A DNA stretch of 64,000 nucleotides, from the NCBI GenBank assembly GCA_017501255.1, contig JAFVXE010000014.1, forward strand, positions 62,001 to 126,000, read 5' to 3'. This document shows, in pieces, positions 9,338 through 17,991 of this stretch (position 1 is its first letter; the number at the start of each line of letters is the position of its first letter). The position numbers and the translations under genes were made by a program. The notes beneath the pieces are model-generated. The model had not been told where the DNA came from. It was given only the letters and a program-made list of their open reading frames with translations, and ran no database searches. The DNA comes from Clostridia bacterium. GTDB taxonomy: Bacteria; Bacillota; Clostridia; Christensenellales; Aristaeellaceae.

Positions 9338-9366
9338 TTGTGGTCACTTCTATTTTATGATATAAT
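9338..9366 (+). promoter_or_regulatory. Strong sigma-A type promoter (extended -10)
   Basis: TTGTGG (9338-9343), a 17-base spacer and a perfect TATAAT (9361-9366) preceded by TGA give an extended -10 promoter reading rightward. Transcription should begin near 9373. Confidence 0.65.
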
Positions 9367-9372
9367 AAATAT

Positions 9373-9533
9373 AAATGCAAGGTGGTTTTGAAAGGATATT
9401 TTCTTATTTTGTACAGCAACGATCAGGCGCGAACGGTGGAATGGTTTCAGCATGAGCACAAGCTGTACGGTTTGATGTAACTTTCATATCTGCATTTGCA
9501 TGGAGACAGCGGTCGTAATGGGCTGTCTTTTTC
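9373..9533 (+). ncRNA. Candidate short transcript (small RNA or tiny ORF)
   Basis: A self-contained unit: an extended -10 promoter starting near 9373 and a good intrinsic terminator ending near 9533 enclose about 160 bases with no recognisable gene. It holds a 30-codon frame, 9388-9480, starting TTG behind AAGGTGG (protein beginning KGYFLILYSNDQ), and a 26-codon frame from ATG 9374. Neither resembles a known protein, and start spacing is poor for the first. It could be a small RNA, a leader or a gene remnant. Confidence 0.35.
9504..9533 (+). terminator. Intrinsic terminator of the short transcript
   Basis: The stem AGACAGC/GCTGTCT (9504-9510 with 9522-9528) is followed by TTTT. It lies upstream of the alpha-xylosidase gene, which therefore needs its own promoter or read-through. 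Confidence 0.7.
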
Positions 9534-9598
9534 ATTGTCAATGCCATTCTGTTGATGTCAAACAATGATAGTCAGATCATTCTTTGGAGGGAATACAC

Positions 9599-11842
9599 AT
9601 GAGATTTTCCAATGGTTATTGGCTTACTAAACCCGAATTCGTGATGAGCTATGCCACCCAGTGCGTGCGTGTCACCAAGAAAGAAAAGGAGATGCAGGTC
9701 ATTTCTGCCTGCCGTCCCGTACGCCATCGCGGTGATGTGCTGGACGGCGGTTCCCTGACCGTTACCTTCTCTGCGCCCAGGAAAAATGTGATCCGTGTCA
9801 AGGTGACTCATTTTGCCGGAGCCAAGGTGAAGGAGCCCCGTTTTGAAACCTACGAGGAAGATGTTGTTCCGGTGATGGAAGAAACCGAACAATACGCTTC
9901 CTTTACCAGCGGCGAACTGACTGCTCGGGTGCTCAAGGCGGACGGCCAGTGGCAGGTAGACTATATGGTAGGAGACAAAGTACTGACCACCAGCGGTTTC
10001 CGTGCCATGGGCCGTGCCCTGCGCAAGGAAGTGGGTCCCTGCTCCCTTCTGCCGCACGGCAAGAGCTATATGGTGGAATCCCTGATGCTGGATGTGGGCG
10101 AGAATGTCTATGGTCTTGGCGAGCGCTTCGGTGCTTATGTGAAGAACGGACAGACTGTTGATATGTGGAACGCCGATGGCGGCACTGCCAGCGAGTATGC
10201 CTACAAGAACATTCCCTTCTACATGACCAATCGTGGTTACGGCGTGTTGGTCGAAGATACCTCCGATGTGAGTTTCGAAGTTGCCAGCGAAAAAGTGGAA
10301 CGGGTTCAGTTTTCCGCCGAGGGGGAAACCATCGTCTACGACATCATCTACGGCGGCACCCCCAAGGGTGTGCTGGATGTTTATACAGCCCTCACCGGAC
10401 GCCCCGCCCTGCTGCCTGCATGGAGCTTTGGCCTGTGGCTGTCCACTTCCTTTACCACCAATTACGATGAAGCCACCACATCTTCCTTTATCAACGGCAT
10501 GGCCGAGCGGGACATTCCTTTGAGTGTGTTCCACTTCGACTGCTATTGGATGAAGGCCTTCAACTGGTGCGACTTCGAGTGGGATCCCGATGTATTCCCG
10601 GATCCCGAAGGAATGCTCAAGCGCTATCACGAAAAGGGACTGAAACTCTGCTGCTGGATCAATCCCTATATCGGTCAGGCCAGCCCATTGTTTGAGGAAG
10701 GCATGGAGAAAGGCTATCTGCTCAAGAAGACCAACGGCGATGTATGGCAGACGGATATGTGGCAGGCGGGTATGGCCATCGTGGATGTGACCAACCCTGA
10801 TGCCCGTGAGTGGTACTCTTCCTATCTGCGCAAGCTGCTGGCCATGGGCATCGATTGCTTCAAAACCGACTTTGGCGAGCGTATTCCGGTGCGTGATATT
10901 GCTTATTTTGACGGTTCCAATGCTCTGCATATGCACAACTACTACACCTTCCTGTACAACAAAATGGTGTTTGATGTGCTGAAGGAAGCCCGTGGCGAAG
11001 GCGAAGCGATTCTGTTTGCCCGCAGTGCCACCGTTGGCGGCCAGCAGTTCCCCGTGCACTGGGGCGGCGACAACAGCGCCTCCTATGTTTCCATGGCGGA
11101 AACGCTTCGTGCCGGTCTGGGCATGAGCCACAGCGGTTTTGGTTACTGGAGTCATGATATTTCCGGCTTCGAGTCCACTGCCCCTGCGGATGTTTACAAG
11201 CGTTGGTGCCAGTTTGGTCTCCTGTCCAGCCACAGCCGCCTTCACGGCTCCACCAGCTATCGTGTGCCGTGGCTGTTTGATGAGGAAAGCTGCGATGTGG
11301 TTCGCAAGTTTACCAAGCTCAAGTGCCGCCTGATGCCGTATCTTTACGGCGCAGCTGTGGAAGCCCATGAGAAGGGCACTCCCATGCTCCGTCCCATGAT
11401 GCTGGAGTTCCCGGACGACCCCGCCTGCGAGATGCTGGATCGTCAGTATATGCTGGGTGAAAGCCTGCTGGTGGCTCCCATTTTCAACAAGGAAGGCACC
11501 GTGCAGTATTATCTGCCCGATGGTCAGTGGATCAACTTGCTCAATGATAATGCAGTAACCGGCGGTCATTGGCAGAGCGAAACCCACGATTTCCTCTCCC
11601 TGCCGCTGATGGTGCGTCCTGGAACGGTACTGCCCGTTGGCGCTAAGGACAATACCACCGAGTATGACTATACCGACGGTCTGGAACTGCACGTGTATCA
11701 GCTGGCCGAGGGTGAAACGGCTGTATGTAAGGTGCCTGCATTGGATGGCACCATTGCCGCTACTTATACGGTTACCATGCGTAATGGTCAGCCTGTTGTT
11801 GAGACGGATGCCACCAAACCTTACACAGTGGTTCTCCATTAA
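9599..11842 (+). CDS. yicI: GH31 alpha-xylosidase (YicI-like)
   Basis: A 747-residue cytosolic glycoside hydrolase of family 31 that releases alpha-xylose from xylo-oligosaccharides such as isoprimeverose from xyloglucan. The YicI-type signatures are FHFDCYWMKAFNWCDFEWD (about residues 311-329), the nucleophile motif KTDFGERIP (Asp about 424) and the acid/base motif HWGGDN (Asp about 491), followed by SGFGYWSHDISGFE. No signal peptide. The start at 9599 is chosen for the GGAGG at 9586-9590. The FNWCDF insert favours alpha-xylosidase over alpha-glucosidase. It appears monocistronic, with no xylose transporter next to it. Confidence 0.93.
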   Translation: MRFSNGYWLTKPEFVMSYATQCVRVTKKEKEMQVISACRPVRHRGDVLDGGSLTVTFSAPRKNVIRVKVTHFAGAKVKEPRFETYEEDVVPVMEETEQYASFTSGELTARVLKADGQWQVDYMVGDKVLTTSGFRAMGRALRKEVGPCSLLPHGKSYMVESLMLDVGENVYGLGERFGAYVKNGQTVDMWNADGGTASEYAYKNIPFYMTNRGYGVLVEDTSDVSFEVASEKVERVQFSAEGETIVYDIIYGGTPKGVLDVYTALTGRPALLPAWSFGLWLSTSFTTNYDEATTSSFINGMAERDIPLSVFHFDCYWMKAFNWCDFEWDPDVFPDPEGMLKRYHEKGLKLCCWINPYIGQASPLFEEGMEKGYLLKKTNGDVWQTDMWQAGMAIVDVTNPDAREWYSSYLRKLLAMGIDCFKTDFGERIPVRDIAYFDGSNALHMHNYYTFLYNKMVFDVLKEARGEGEAILFARSATVGGQQFPVHWGGDNSASYVSMAETLRAGLGMSHSGFGYWSHDISGFESTAPADVYKRWCQFGLLSSHSRLHGSTSYRVPWLFDEESCDVVRKFTKLKCRLMPYLYGAAVEAHEKGTPMLRPMMLEFPDDPACEMLDRQYMLGESLLVAPIFNKEGTVQYYLPDGQWINLLNDNAVTGGHWQSETHDFLSLPLMVRPGTVLPVGAKDNTTEYDYTDGLELHVYQLAEGETAVCKVPALDGTIAATYTVTMRNGQPVVETDATKPYTVVLH

Positions 11843-11890
11843 GCATTCTTCAATCACTTCAAGACCCTTTCCAACACCAAAGAAATGCCG

Positions 11891-11920
11891 AAAACGCAAG
11901 CCCACCAAGGCTTGCGTTTT
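11891..11920 (+). terminator. Terminator after alpha-xylosidase gene
   Basis: A perfect 12-bp stem AAAACGCAAGCC/GGCTTGCGTTTT (11891-11902 with 11909-11920) with a 6-base loop; the T-run is formed by the right arm. Confidence 0.7.
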
Positions 11921-11970
11921 CGCGCGCTGCTGTGATATATTGTTGAATAATGCTCTATGGAGGCAGTGAA

Positions 11971-13236
11971 ATGATTACAGTTTTGGAAGCAATCCGATTG
12001 GCAAAAGAGATCGGTGGCAAAAACGGACTGAATTGTATAGCGGAGCTTGATGAAACTGCTGCTGTAGAATCGTGGGAATGTACAGAAAATGCACATTATC
12101 TGCCCTTGTCGGGTGTGCCGATTCTTGTGAAGGATAATATCGATGTCAAAGGATTCCACACGACTGCTGGAAGTTTGGCATTGGCCGATAATATGGCATT
12201 GAACGATGCGCCGATTATTCAGAACCTCCGCCGTAACGGTGCCGTAATCATCGGCAAGAGTAACATGACAGAGTTTGCAAATTACGTATCGACAAAGATG
12301 CCCGGTGGATACAGTTCACGTGGTGGGCAAGTAATACATGCCGTGAAGTCCAAGCTTGATCCGCTTGGCTCATCAACCGGTTCGGCTGTTGCGGTTGCCG
12401 CCGGAATCGTACCGATGGCGGTCGGAACGGATACATCCCATTCGATTACAGCCTGTGCCATGGGAAACGGAATTTGTGGATTAAAGCCTCCTGCCGGTGT
12501 TCTTTCACAGGAGGGAATCATTCCAATTTCAAAGACATTCGATAGCGCAGGCGCAATGGCACAAAATGTGAGTGATACCCTTAAACTGTATTCTGCCATG
12601 CGGGATGAGCCATTGCCCGAAATTGCACAAACTCCTGCAGGAAAACTTCGGATCGCTGTGAATATTGCCAATGCCGATATGAATCCTCAGGAAAGAAGAC
12701 AATACCTGGATGATGTAATTGAGACACTCAGGAATAACGGCACTGTAATCTCGGAGGTTAATCAGCCGCCAACACCAGAGCTCCCCAGCATTATGAAAAA
12801 GGAGTTCTGCACGGGGCTTGAGGCATATCTGAAAAAAAGTGGGGCAAAGCTTAAGACTCTTAAGCAAATTGTTGAATACTATGAGGCACATCCTGATACA
12901 ATGCAGAAATATGGATGTGATTTGTTGCGGGGAGCGCTGTATGATTCGTCACAGGAAGCCTTTATTGAGAAAGAATACCAAAAGGCCATGAAATCCCGTG
13001 CGGATAAGATACAGAAAATAACGGAGGAAATCTCGGATTACGACGCTGTGCTGATCACCGGTCCAACATATGCCAATCATCTCTGCGGACTGCCGACGAT
13101 TACTGTTGCCGGGGGCACTCTTGACGCAAATGGTGTAAGACAGGCAGTCATGCTGTATGGATCAGATGAGTTCAGGCTTTACGCAGCAGCACTGGCTGTG
13201 GAGCAATTGTTGAACTCCTCATTAACGCAGAGATAA
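11971..13236 (+). CDS. Amidase signature family protein
   Basis: A 421-residue amidase-signature hydrolase. The catalytic lysine is in VKDNID (Lys 54), the cis-serine in PLGSSTGSA (Ser 134) and the nucleophile in GTDTSHSIT (Ser 158). The usual GG or DG before the nucleophile, which helps form the oxyanion hole, is replaced by Ser-His. The GLKPPAGVLSQEGIIPIS stretch and the C-terminal domain fit the family. There are no gatC/gatB neighbours, so this is not the tRNA amidotransferase subunit. GGAGG at 11957-11961 favours the ATG at 11971. By eye its base composition is AT-richer than its neighbours, which could mean acquisition. Substrate unknown. Confidence 0.82.
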   Translation: MITVLEAIRLAKEIGGKNGLNCIAELDETAAVESWECTENAHYLPLSGVPILVKDNIDVKGFHTTAGSLALADNMALNDAPIIQNLRRNGAVIIGKSNMTEFANYVSTKMPGGYSSRGGQVIHAVKSKLDPLGSSTGSAVAVAAGIVPMAVGTDTSHSITACAMGNGICGLKPPAGVLSQEGIIPISKTFDSAGAMAQNVSDTLKLYSAMRDEPLPEIAQTPAGKLRIAVNIANADMNPQERRQYLDDVIETLRNNGTVISEVNQPPTPELPSIMKKEFCTGLEAYLKKSGAKLKTLKQIVEYYEAHPDTMQKYGCDLLRGALYDSSQEAFIEKEYQKAMKSRADKIQKITEEISDYDAVLITGPTYANHLCGLPTITVAGGTLDANGVRQAVMLYGSDEFRLYAAALAVEQLLNSSLTQR

Positions 13237-13502
13237 GTCCCAATTTGTTGAGAAAATCAAAACAGATTTCCACCCTCTTAAGAGGGCGCAATGATACGCA
13301 CCGTTCCGGTGCATTGGGGTAGTACACCCACGTAAGCAAATGCACATTCAATCACCGGATGTGCATTTGTTTGTTGCTGGAAAGATTTTCTTAAGAATCC
13401 TTACGCCGGGAAGGGGCTTTTCTCTGTTTGTGCCATCCCTTGACAAAAAGGACGAATCATCGCATAATCAGCCGTAGTTTATCATGTAAGGAAGGATTGC
13501 CT
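13237..13502. other. Structured intergenic stretch
   Basis: No gene seen. It carries a 14-base perfect palindrome (13273-13286), a hairpin GCACCG-TTC-CGGTGC (13298-13312) and the terminator at 13337-13373. The remaining bases up to the acyltransferase gene show no clear promoter. Confidence 0.5.
13337..13373 (+). terminator. Terminator after amidase gene
   Basis: An 11-bp stem CAAATGCACAT/ATGTGCATTTG (13337-13347 with 13359-13369) is followed by TTTGTTTG-like sequence. Confidence 0.65.
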
Positions 13503-14897
13503 GTGGTTTTTTCCTCACTGACGTATTTGTTGTTGTTTATGCCCATTGTGGTGGGTTTTACATTTGTTTCCAAACGTGTGTCGTGGAAGAATACCGTTTT
13601 GCTGATTGCTTCCATCCTGTTTTATGGTTGGGGCGAGCCTTTGTGGGTATATGCTTTGATAGGTCTCACCTTTCTGGTGTGGCTGTGTGCGGCAGGTGTG
13701 CACAATGCCCAATCGACATTTTGGAAAAAAGTCTGTCTTGCATTGGCAATCGTACTGCCCATGGGGGTGCTTGTCTATGTAAAGTATGCTGGCTTTTTGC
13801 TGTCTCCGTTGCTGGGTCTGTTTGGGATAACCATCCCGCAGGTTCGGATGCCTTTGGGGATTTCTTTCTTCACCTTCCAAATTATCACCTATGCAGTGGA
13901 TGTTTATCGTGATGATCAGCTATATCAGAAAAGCCCGCTGAAATTGCTTCTGTATGTGAGCTGCTTCCCACAGTTGGTGGCAGGCCCGATTGTTTGCTAT
14001 AAGGACATCAGCGAAGAAATCGACAACCGGACAACCACGCTGGATGATTTTGTTGCCGGTATGAAGCGCTTCATTTGCGGCCTTGGCAAGAAGGTACTGC
14101 TTGCAAACGTATGTGGTCAGGTTGTAGAAGCGGTGATTGCCAACCAGTCCATGTATGGTATGAGCGTGGCAGGCAGCTGGTATATGGCAATATTGTATTC
14201 CTTGCAGATCTATTTTGACTTTTCCGGCTATTCCGATATGGCTATTGGTCTGGGCCGCATCTTTGGTTTCCATTATGCAGAAAACTTCAACTATCCCTAT
14301 ATGAGTACGGGAATCAGTGAATTCTGGCGCAGATGGCATATTTCGCTGGGTACCTTCTTCCGGGAATATGTGTATATTCCGTTGGGTGGAAACCGGAAGG
14401 GAACGCTCAGGCAGATTTTCAATCTGCTCGTGGTCTGGTCGCTGACAGGCCTGTGGCATGGCGCTAACCTGAATTTCGTCCTTTGGGGCCTTTACTATTT
14501 TGTTCTGATTGTATTGGAACGCTTTGTTTTCCATCGCATTCTCAAGGTGCTTCCCGGGTTTGTGAAAGGAATACTGACCTATGGCCTCGTTTTGATTGGC
14601 TGGGTCATCTTCTACTTTACCGATTCGGCACAGATGAGCTGCTATTTAGCTGCCCTTTTCGGTATAGGCGGCTCTGTACCGTTCCATACCCAGGAACTGT
14701 GGATGGTGGTTCGTCAGTATTCCTTCCTGCCTGTGATTGCCATGGTTGCAGCGTTTCCGCTGAAAAACCTGTTCAGCAGCACGATGCAAAAGTGTTGGAA
14801 ACCTTTGGGAACGCTGTGGCTGCTCATGGTGTTTGTTCTCTCGCTGGTGATGATCGTTGGGCAGAGCTACAACCCGTTTATCTATTTCCGTTTTTAA
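13503..14897 (+). CDS. MBOAT-family O-acyltransferase (AlgI/DltB-like)
   Basis: A 464-residue polytopic membrane protein of the membrane-bound O-acyltransferase family, expected to move an acyl (usually acetyl) group across the membrane to an extracellular polymer. Diagnostic motifs are QIYFDFSGYSDMAIGLGR, EFWRRWHISLGTFFREYVY and the catalytic-histidine stretch LWHGANLNFVLWG, which match AlgI. The GTG at 13503 is chosen because TAAGGAAGG precedes it and the protein then begins VFSSLTYLLLFMP as in AlgI. It heads a tight three-gene cassette with a DHHW/AlgX-like protein and an RCC1-repeat protein. Confidence 0.9.
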   Translation: MVFSSLTYLLLFMPIVVGFTFVSKRVSWKNTVLLIASILFYGWGEPLWVYALIGLTFLVWLCAAGVHNAQSTFWKKVCLALAIVLPMGVLVYVKYAGFLLSPLLGLFGITIPQVRMPLGISFFTFQIITYAVDVYRDDQLYQKSPLKLLLYVSCFPQLVAGPIVCYKDISEEIDNRTTTLDDFVAGMKRFICGLGKKVLLANVCGQVVEAVIANQSMYGMSVAGSWYMAILYSLQIYFDFSGYSDMAIGLGRIFGFHYAENFNYPYMSTGISEFWRRWHISLGTFFREYVYIPLGGNRKGTLRQIFNLLVVWSLTGLWHGANLNFVLWGLYYFVLIVLERFVFHRILKVLPGFVKGILTYGLVLIGWVIFYFTDSAQMSCYLAALFGIGGSVPFHTQELWMVVRQYSFLPVIAMVAAFPLKNLFSSTMQKCWKPLGTLWLLMVFVLSLVMIVGQSYNPFIYFRF

Positions 14898-14909
14898 GGA
14901 GGTGCTGGC

Positions 14910-16415
14910 ATGAAGGAAGGCAAGGGCTCGTATTTGATCATGCTTTGGGTGCTGATCGGCAGTTTGTGTCTTGGTGTGCTGCTGGTATTGCTGGCCCCCC
15001 GTGAAGCACGCCCGTCCACGACGGAAAACCGTATGCTGTCCGGCGCGCCTGAACTGACCAGAGAAACGCTGCTCAGCGGAGCGTTTTTTACCGGCATCGA
15101 AGATTTTCTCAGCGATGGCTTTTTTGCCCGTGAAGATGTGATTTCCAAAGCCGATCAGCTTCTGGGTGCTTTTGATTTGCGCACGGAGGAACAGCGGCTC
15201 ATTCAGCTGGCAGTGGACACGGATCAGAAGTTGGTGGCAGATGCAGGGGGAGAGCTGTCAACGGATAGCCACGATGATACAACAGCGATTGCTGAAACGC
15301 CAACCATCACCGAAACACCCACTGGAACACCTGTACCCACTTCAACCCCTACCGCTACACCAACAGCTTCGCCTACCGCCACACCAACGGCAACGCCCGA
15401 ACCAACTGCGGCGCCCACAACGGAACCTGCCGCTACCCACACAGCTGATGATGAACATCCATCTGCTACGCCTTTTGCTACCATGACACCCGCGCCTACA
15501 GAGACCCCCAAAGTGATTACTCCTTTGGCAGCGGATGCTACCTATTATCTCTACCTGATTGAGCAATCCGGTACGAAACTGGAAAACTATGATTATCCGG
15601 CAGAGAACATCATGACTTTTGCCAAAAGTCTGAATCATCTCCGGGAACTGTTGCCTGAGGATGGGGAAGTACACTATATGCAGGTACCCGTAGCAGCGGT
15701 TGGCGTTCGCCTTTGTGTGCAGAGATCCCGGTTTGCAGGCTGGGAAAGCACCATGGAGGATGCCCTGCAATCACAGGTGACCAATGGCGTTTATATTCAC
15801 AATGCTCCCGCCATTCTCAATGATCATCTGGCTGCCGGCGAGATGGATCTGTATTACTTTACCGACCATCACTGGTCTGCCAAAGGCGCATGGTATGCGT
15901 TGGAAGCCATTATGCAATCCCGTGGTATGCCTGTGGTGAGCTATGAGGAATATACCTACCAGCGCAAGAAAATGGGGGAGAACGAATATGGCCGTGAAGA
16001 CTGGATCGAGGCCATGTATCCCCTCAATCCGGTGCGCGGTGTTGTGCTGAAGGAACTGGATCAGGAACGGGAGAGTATGCTGATCAACTATAAAGCACGC
16101 AACTATATGGCTTATCTGAACGGCACAGAAACGCCATGGCGCAGGTTTGATACCGGCTATGGCACCGACCGAAAAGCCCTTGTGATTTGCGACTCTTTTG
16201 GGAACGCTTTTGTTCCGTATCTGTTGCCCTATTATGATGAAGTGCATATGACCGACCTGCGCAGGGACTATTTCCATCCGGAAGAAGCGGGTGGAACCTT
16301 CAGCGAATTGCTGGCCTATCATCAGATTGATGATGTGTACGTCATCCTTTCCACCAGCAATGGCATCAATTCTTCCAACAGCCTGGATGTGTTCTGGGAA
16401 ACCATCACGCAGTAA
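14910..16415 (+). CDS. DHHW/AlgX-like surface protein with Thr-Pro linker
   Basis: A 501-residue membrane-anchored protein: one N-terminal helix (about 8-29), an extracytoplasmic helical segment (30-125), a low-complexity Thr/Pro/Ala linker (about 129-203, with repeated TPTATP-like units) and a C-terminal SGNH-like domain. That domain has TDHHWSAKGAW (DHHW at 319-322) and ALVICDSFGNAF, the marks of AlgJ/AlgX-type partners of MBOAT acyltransferases. AAGGAGG lies 12 bases after the upstream stop, so it is in one operon with the MBOAT gene. Probable role: completing acetyl transfer to an extracellular polysaccharide or wall polymer (family-based inference). The linker is unusually long for the family. 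Confidence 0.85.
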   Translation: MKEGKGSYLIMLWVLIGSLCLGVLLVLLAPREARPSTTENRMLSGAPELTRETLLSGAFFTGIEDFLSDGFFAREDVISKADQLLGAFDLRTEEQRLIQLAVDTDQKLVADAGGELSTDSHDDTTAIAETPTITETPTGTPVPTSTPTATPTASPTATPTATPEPTAAPTTEPAATHTADDEHPSATPFATMTPAPTETPKVITPLAADATYYLYLIEQSGTKLENYDYPAENIMTFAKSLNHLRELLPEDGEVHYMQVPVAAVGVRLCVQRSRFAGWESTMEDALQSQVTNGVYIHNAPAILNDHLAAGEMDLYYFTDHHWSAKGAWYALEAIMQSRGMPVVSYEEYTYQRKKMGENEYGREDWIEAMYPLNPVRGVVLKELDQERESMLINYKARNYMAYLNGTETPWRRFDTGYGTDRKALVICDSFGNAFVPYLLPYYDEVHMTDLRRDYFHPEEAGGTFSELLAYHQIDDVYVILSTSNGINSSNSLDVFWETITQ

Positions 16416-16432
16416 CAGAAAGGAGCAGCACG

Positions 16433-17833
16433 ATGAACGAATCAATGCATGATGGAAACAAGTGGTTTGTGCTGGTTTCCGTCTGGCTTTCGCTTGCACT
16501 GGCTGCCCTGCTGGTTGCTGGCGTATGGCTGTTTGTGAAGGCCCAGCCAAGGCTGCTTACCCTTCAAATCAGGGAGGCTGCATTTGCGGGCGAATACGAT
16601 AAGGCTGTAGGCTGCATTGAGCAATTGATTATGAAGGATGAGAGCATGGCCATAGATGCAACGCTTTCTGCTGCTGAGATCGCTGATTACCGTAACAATT
16701 GGGAGATTGCAACGCAATTGGTTGAAACCTATGCCAGCGAAGATGTGGCTGAACTTTCGACGAAGCAGGAAGAAAAAGCGAAAAGAATATTGCAGCAATG
16801 CGCCTATCATCAGGCGATGTCCCTTTATGAAGAAGGGTCTTATGCAAAGGCTTCGGCAGCAGCCGCTGCAATCAAGGATTATGAGCCTGCCCAAAGGCTT
16901 TATCAGCTTTCCTATCAGGCGTTGGTCGCCAGTCAGCCTACGCCGGAACCAACGGTTGCGCCAACGCAAACGCCTGAACCGATGCAGACAATCGCTGCGA
17001 ATGCCGAAGTCAATACAATCGAAGCAACTCCTGCTGTTTTGCCAACGGTCACCCCTGAGCCTGTACGTAAGCCCCTTGCAGAAGGCAGAGTAGCGGCGGG
17101 TTATCATCACACCGTATTTCTGCGGGATGATGGCACCGTTTTCGCTTATGGGGACAACACTTATGGGCAGACAGATGTATCACATTGGCAGAATATTGTT
17201 GCGGTTGCTGCTGGTGCATATCATACGGTTGGACTGACAGCAGATGGACGGGTTCTGACCGCAGGAGACAACAGTCAGGGACAATGCGAAGTCGGCCTGT
17301 ATACAGATGTGAAGCAAATCGCCGCAAGTGCCTGGGATACCTGTATGCTGCTCAAGAATGGTCAGGTGGTCACGGTTGGTTTCCACCAATATGATTTTGC
17401 CATGGAACTGTTCCCCGCAGAAAGCATTGCAGCTGGCAGTTATGGCCTGCTGGTTCGCTGTCAGGGTATAAATCATGCTTCCCACGGGAGTATGCAGCTT
17501 GACAGCAGTTGCGTACAGTTTGCCTTATCCCGTGGATATGCCATCGGTCTGGATCGGGAAGGCAGGGTTCACAGTTCCATCGACGGGATCCCTGAATGGG
17601 AGAATATCGTGGCTGTCAGTGCAGGAGACAATGCAGCCTTGGCCCTATCAGAAGATGGAAGCGTATACAGCTATGTGTTTGACAAATATCTGAAATGCAC
17701 CTTTGATTTTGCTCAGCCTGTTCTCGCCATCAGCGCAGGTGCAAACCATTACGCCTTTGTGTTGCAGGATGGCAGTCTGGAAATTCGCTACAGCGATGGC
17801 AGCATTCTGGTTCCGGATGAAAAACTATGGTAA
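16433..17833 (+). CDS. Membrane-anchored protein with TPR-like region and RCC1 repeats
   Basis: A 466-residue protein with one N-terminal membrane helix (about 12-36), an Ala/Glu-rich helical region resembling degenerate TPRs (about 42-165), a Pro/Thr linker (about 168-212, with PTPEPTVAPTQTPEP) and a C-terminal half of RCC1-like repeats. Repeat units such as VAAGYHHTVFLRDDGTVFAYGDN and VAAGAYHTVGLTADGRVLTAGDN split over 219-290 recur about five to six times, implying a beta-propeller outside the membrane. It follows the DHHW gene by 17 bases behind AAAGGAG. The propeller may bind a polymer or protein; no function can be assigned, but the shared anchor-plus-linker design with its neighbour suggests a joint surface role. 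Confidence 0.78.
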   Translation: MNESMHDGNKWFVLVSVWLSLALAALLVAGVWLFVKAQPRLLTLQIREAAFAGEYDKAVGCIEQLIMKDESMAIDATLSAAEIADYRNNWEIATQLVETYASEDVAELSTKQEEKAKRILQQCAYHQAMSLYEEGSYAKASAAAAAIKDYEPAQRLYQLSYQALVASQPTPEPTVAPTQTPEPMQTIAANAEVNTIEATPAVLPTVTPEPVRKPLAEGRVAAGYHHTVFLRDDGTVFAYGDNTYGQTDVSHWQNIVAVAAGAYHTVGLTADGRVLTAGDNSQGQCEVGLYTDVKQIAASAWDTCMLLKNGQVVTVGFHQYDFAMELFPAESIAAGSYGLLVRCQGINHASHGSMQLDSSCVQFALSRGYAIGLDREGRVHSSIDGIPEWENIVAVSAGDNAALALSEDGSVYSYVFDKYLKCTFDFAQPVLAISAGANHYAFVLQDGSLEIRYSDGSILVPDEKLW

Positions 17834-17837
17834 GCAC

Positions 17838-17880
17838 AGCACCGCAGAAGACCTTTCAAGGGTCAATGCGGTGCTTTTTT
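17838..17880 (+). terminator. Terminator of the surface cassette
   Basis: The stem AGCACCGCA/TGCGGTGCT (17838-17846 with 17867-17875), with an inner GACC/GGTC pairing, is followed by TTTTTT. It ends the MBOAT-DHHW-RCC1 unit. Confidence 0.85.
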
Positions 17881-17991
17881 GATCTTCATTTTATATTTGG
17901 TTGAGGTTCTGGTGCCATACTGAACAGGCATGGCGTAGAATGCAGGTTTCTGGAAAAACTGATGAATGACAGAAACGAAGGAGGAAGAAAA

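Noticed and set aside
9572..11908. A 778-codon open frame on the minus strand opposite the alpha-xylosidase gene
   Set aside because: It is the mirror of a GC-biased, well-identified GH31 gene; the product is His/Gln/Gly-rich with no family motifs and no ribosome-binding site.
15290..15520. Repeat-rich DNA inside the DHHW gene, considered as a CRISPR-like or satellite repeat
   Set aside because: The repeats follow codons for a Thr/Pro/Ala linker in frame and are irregular; no fixed repeat-spacer pattern.
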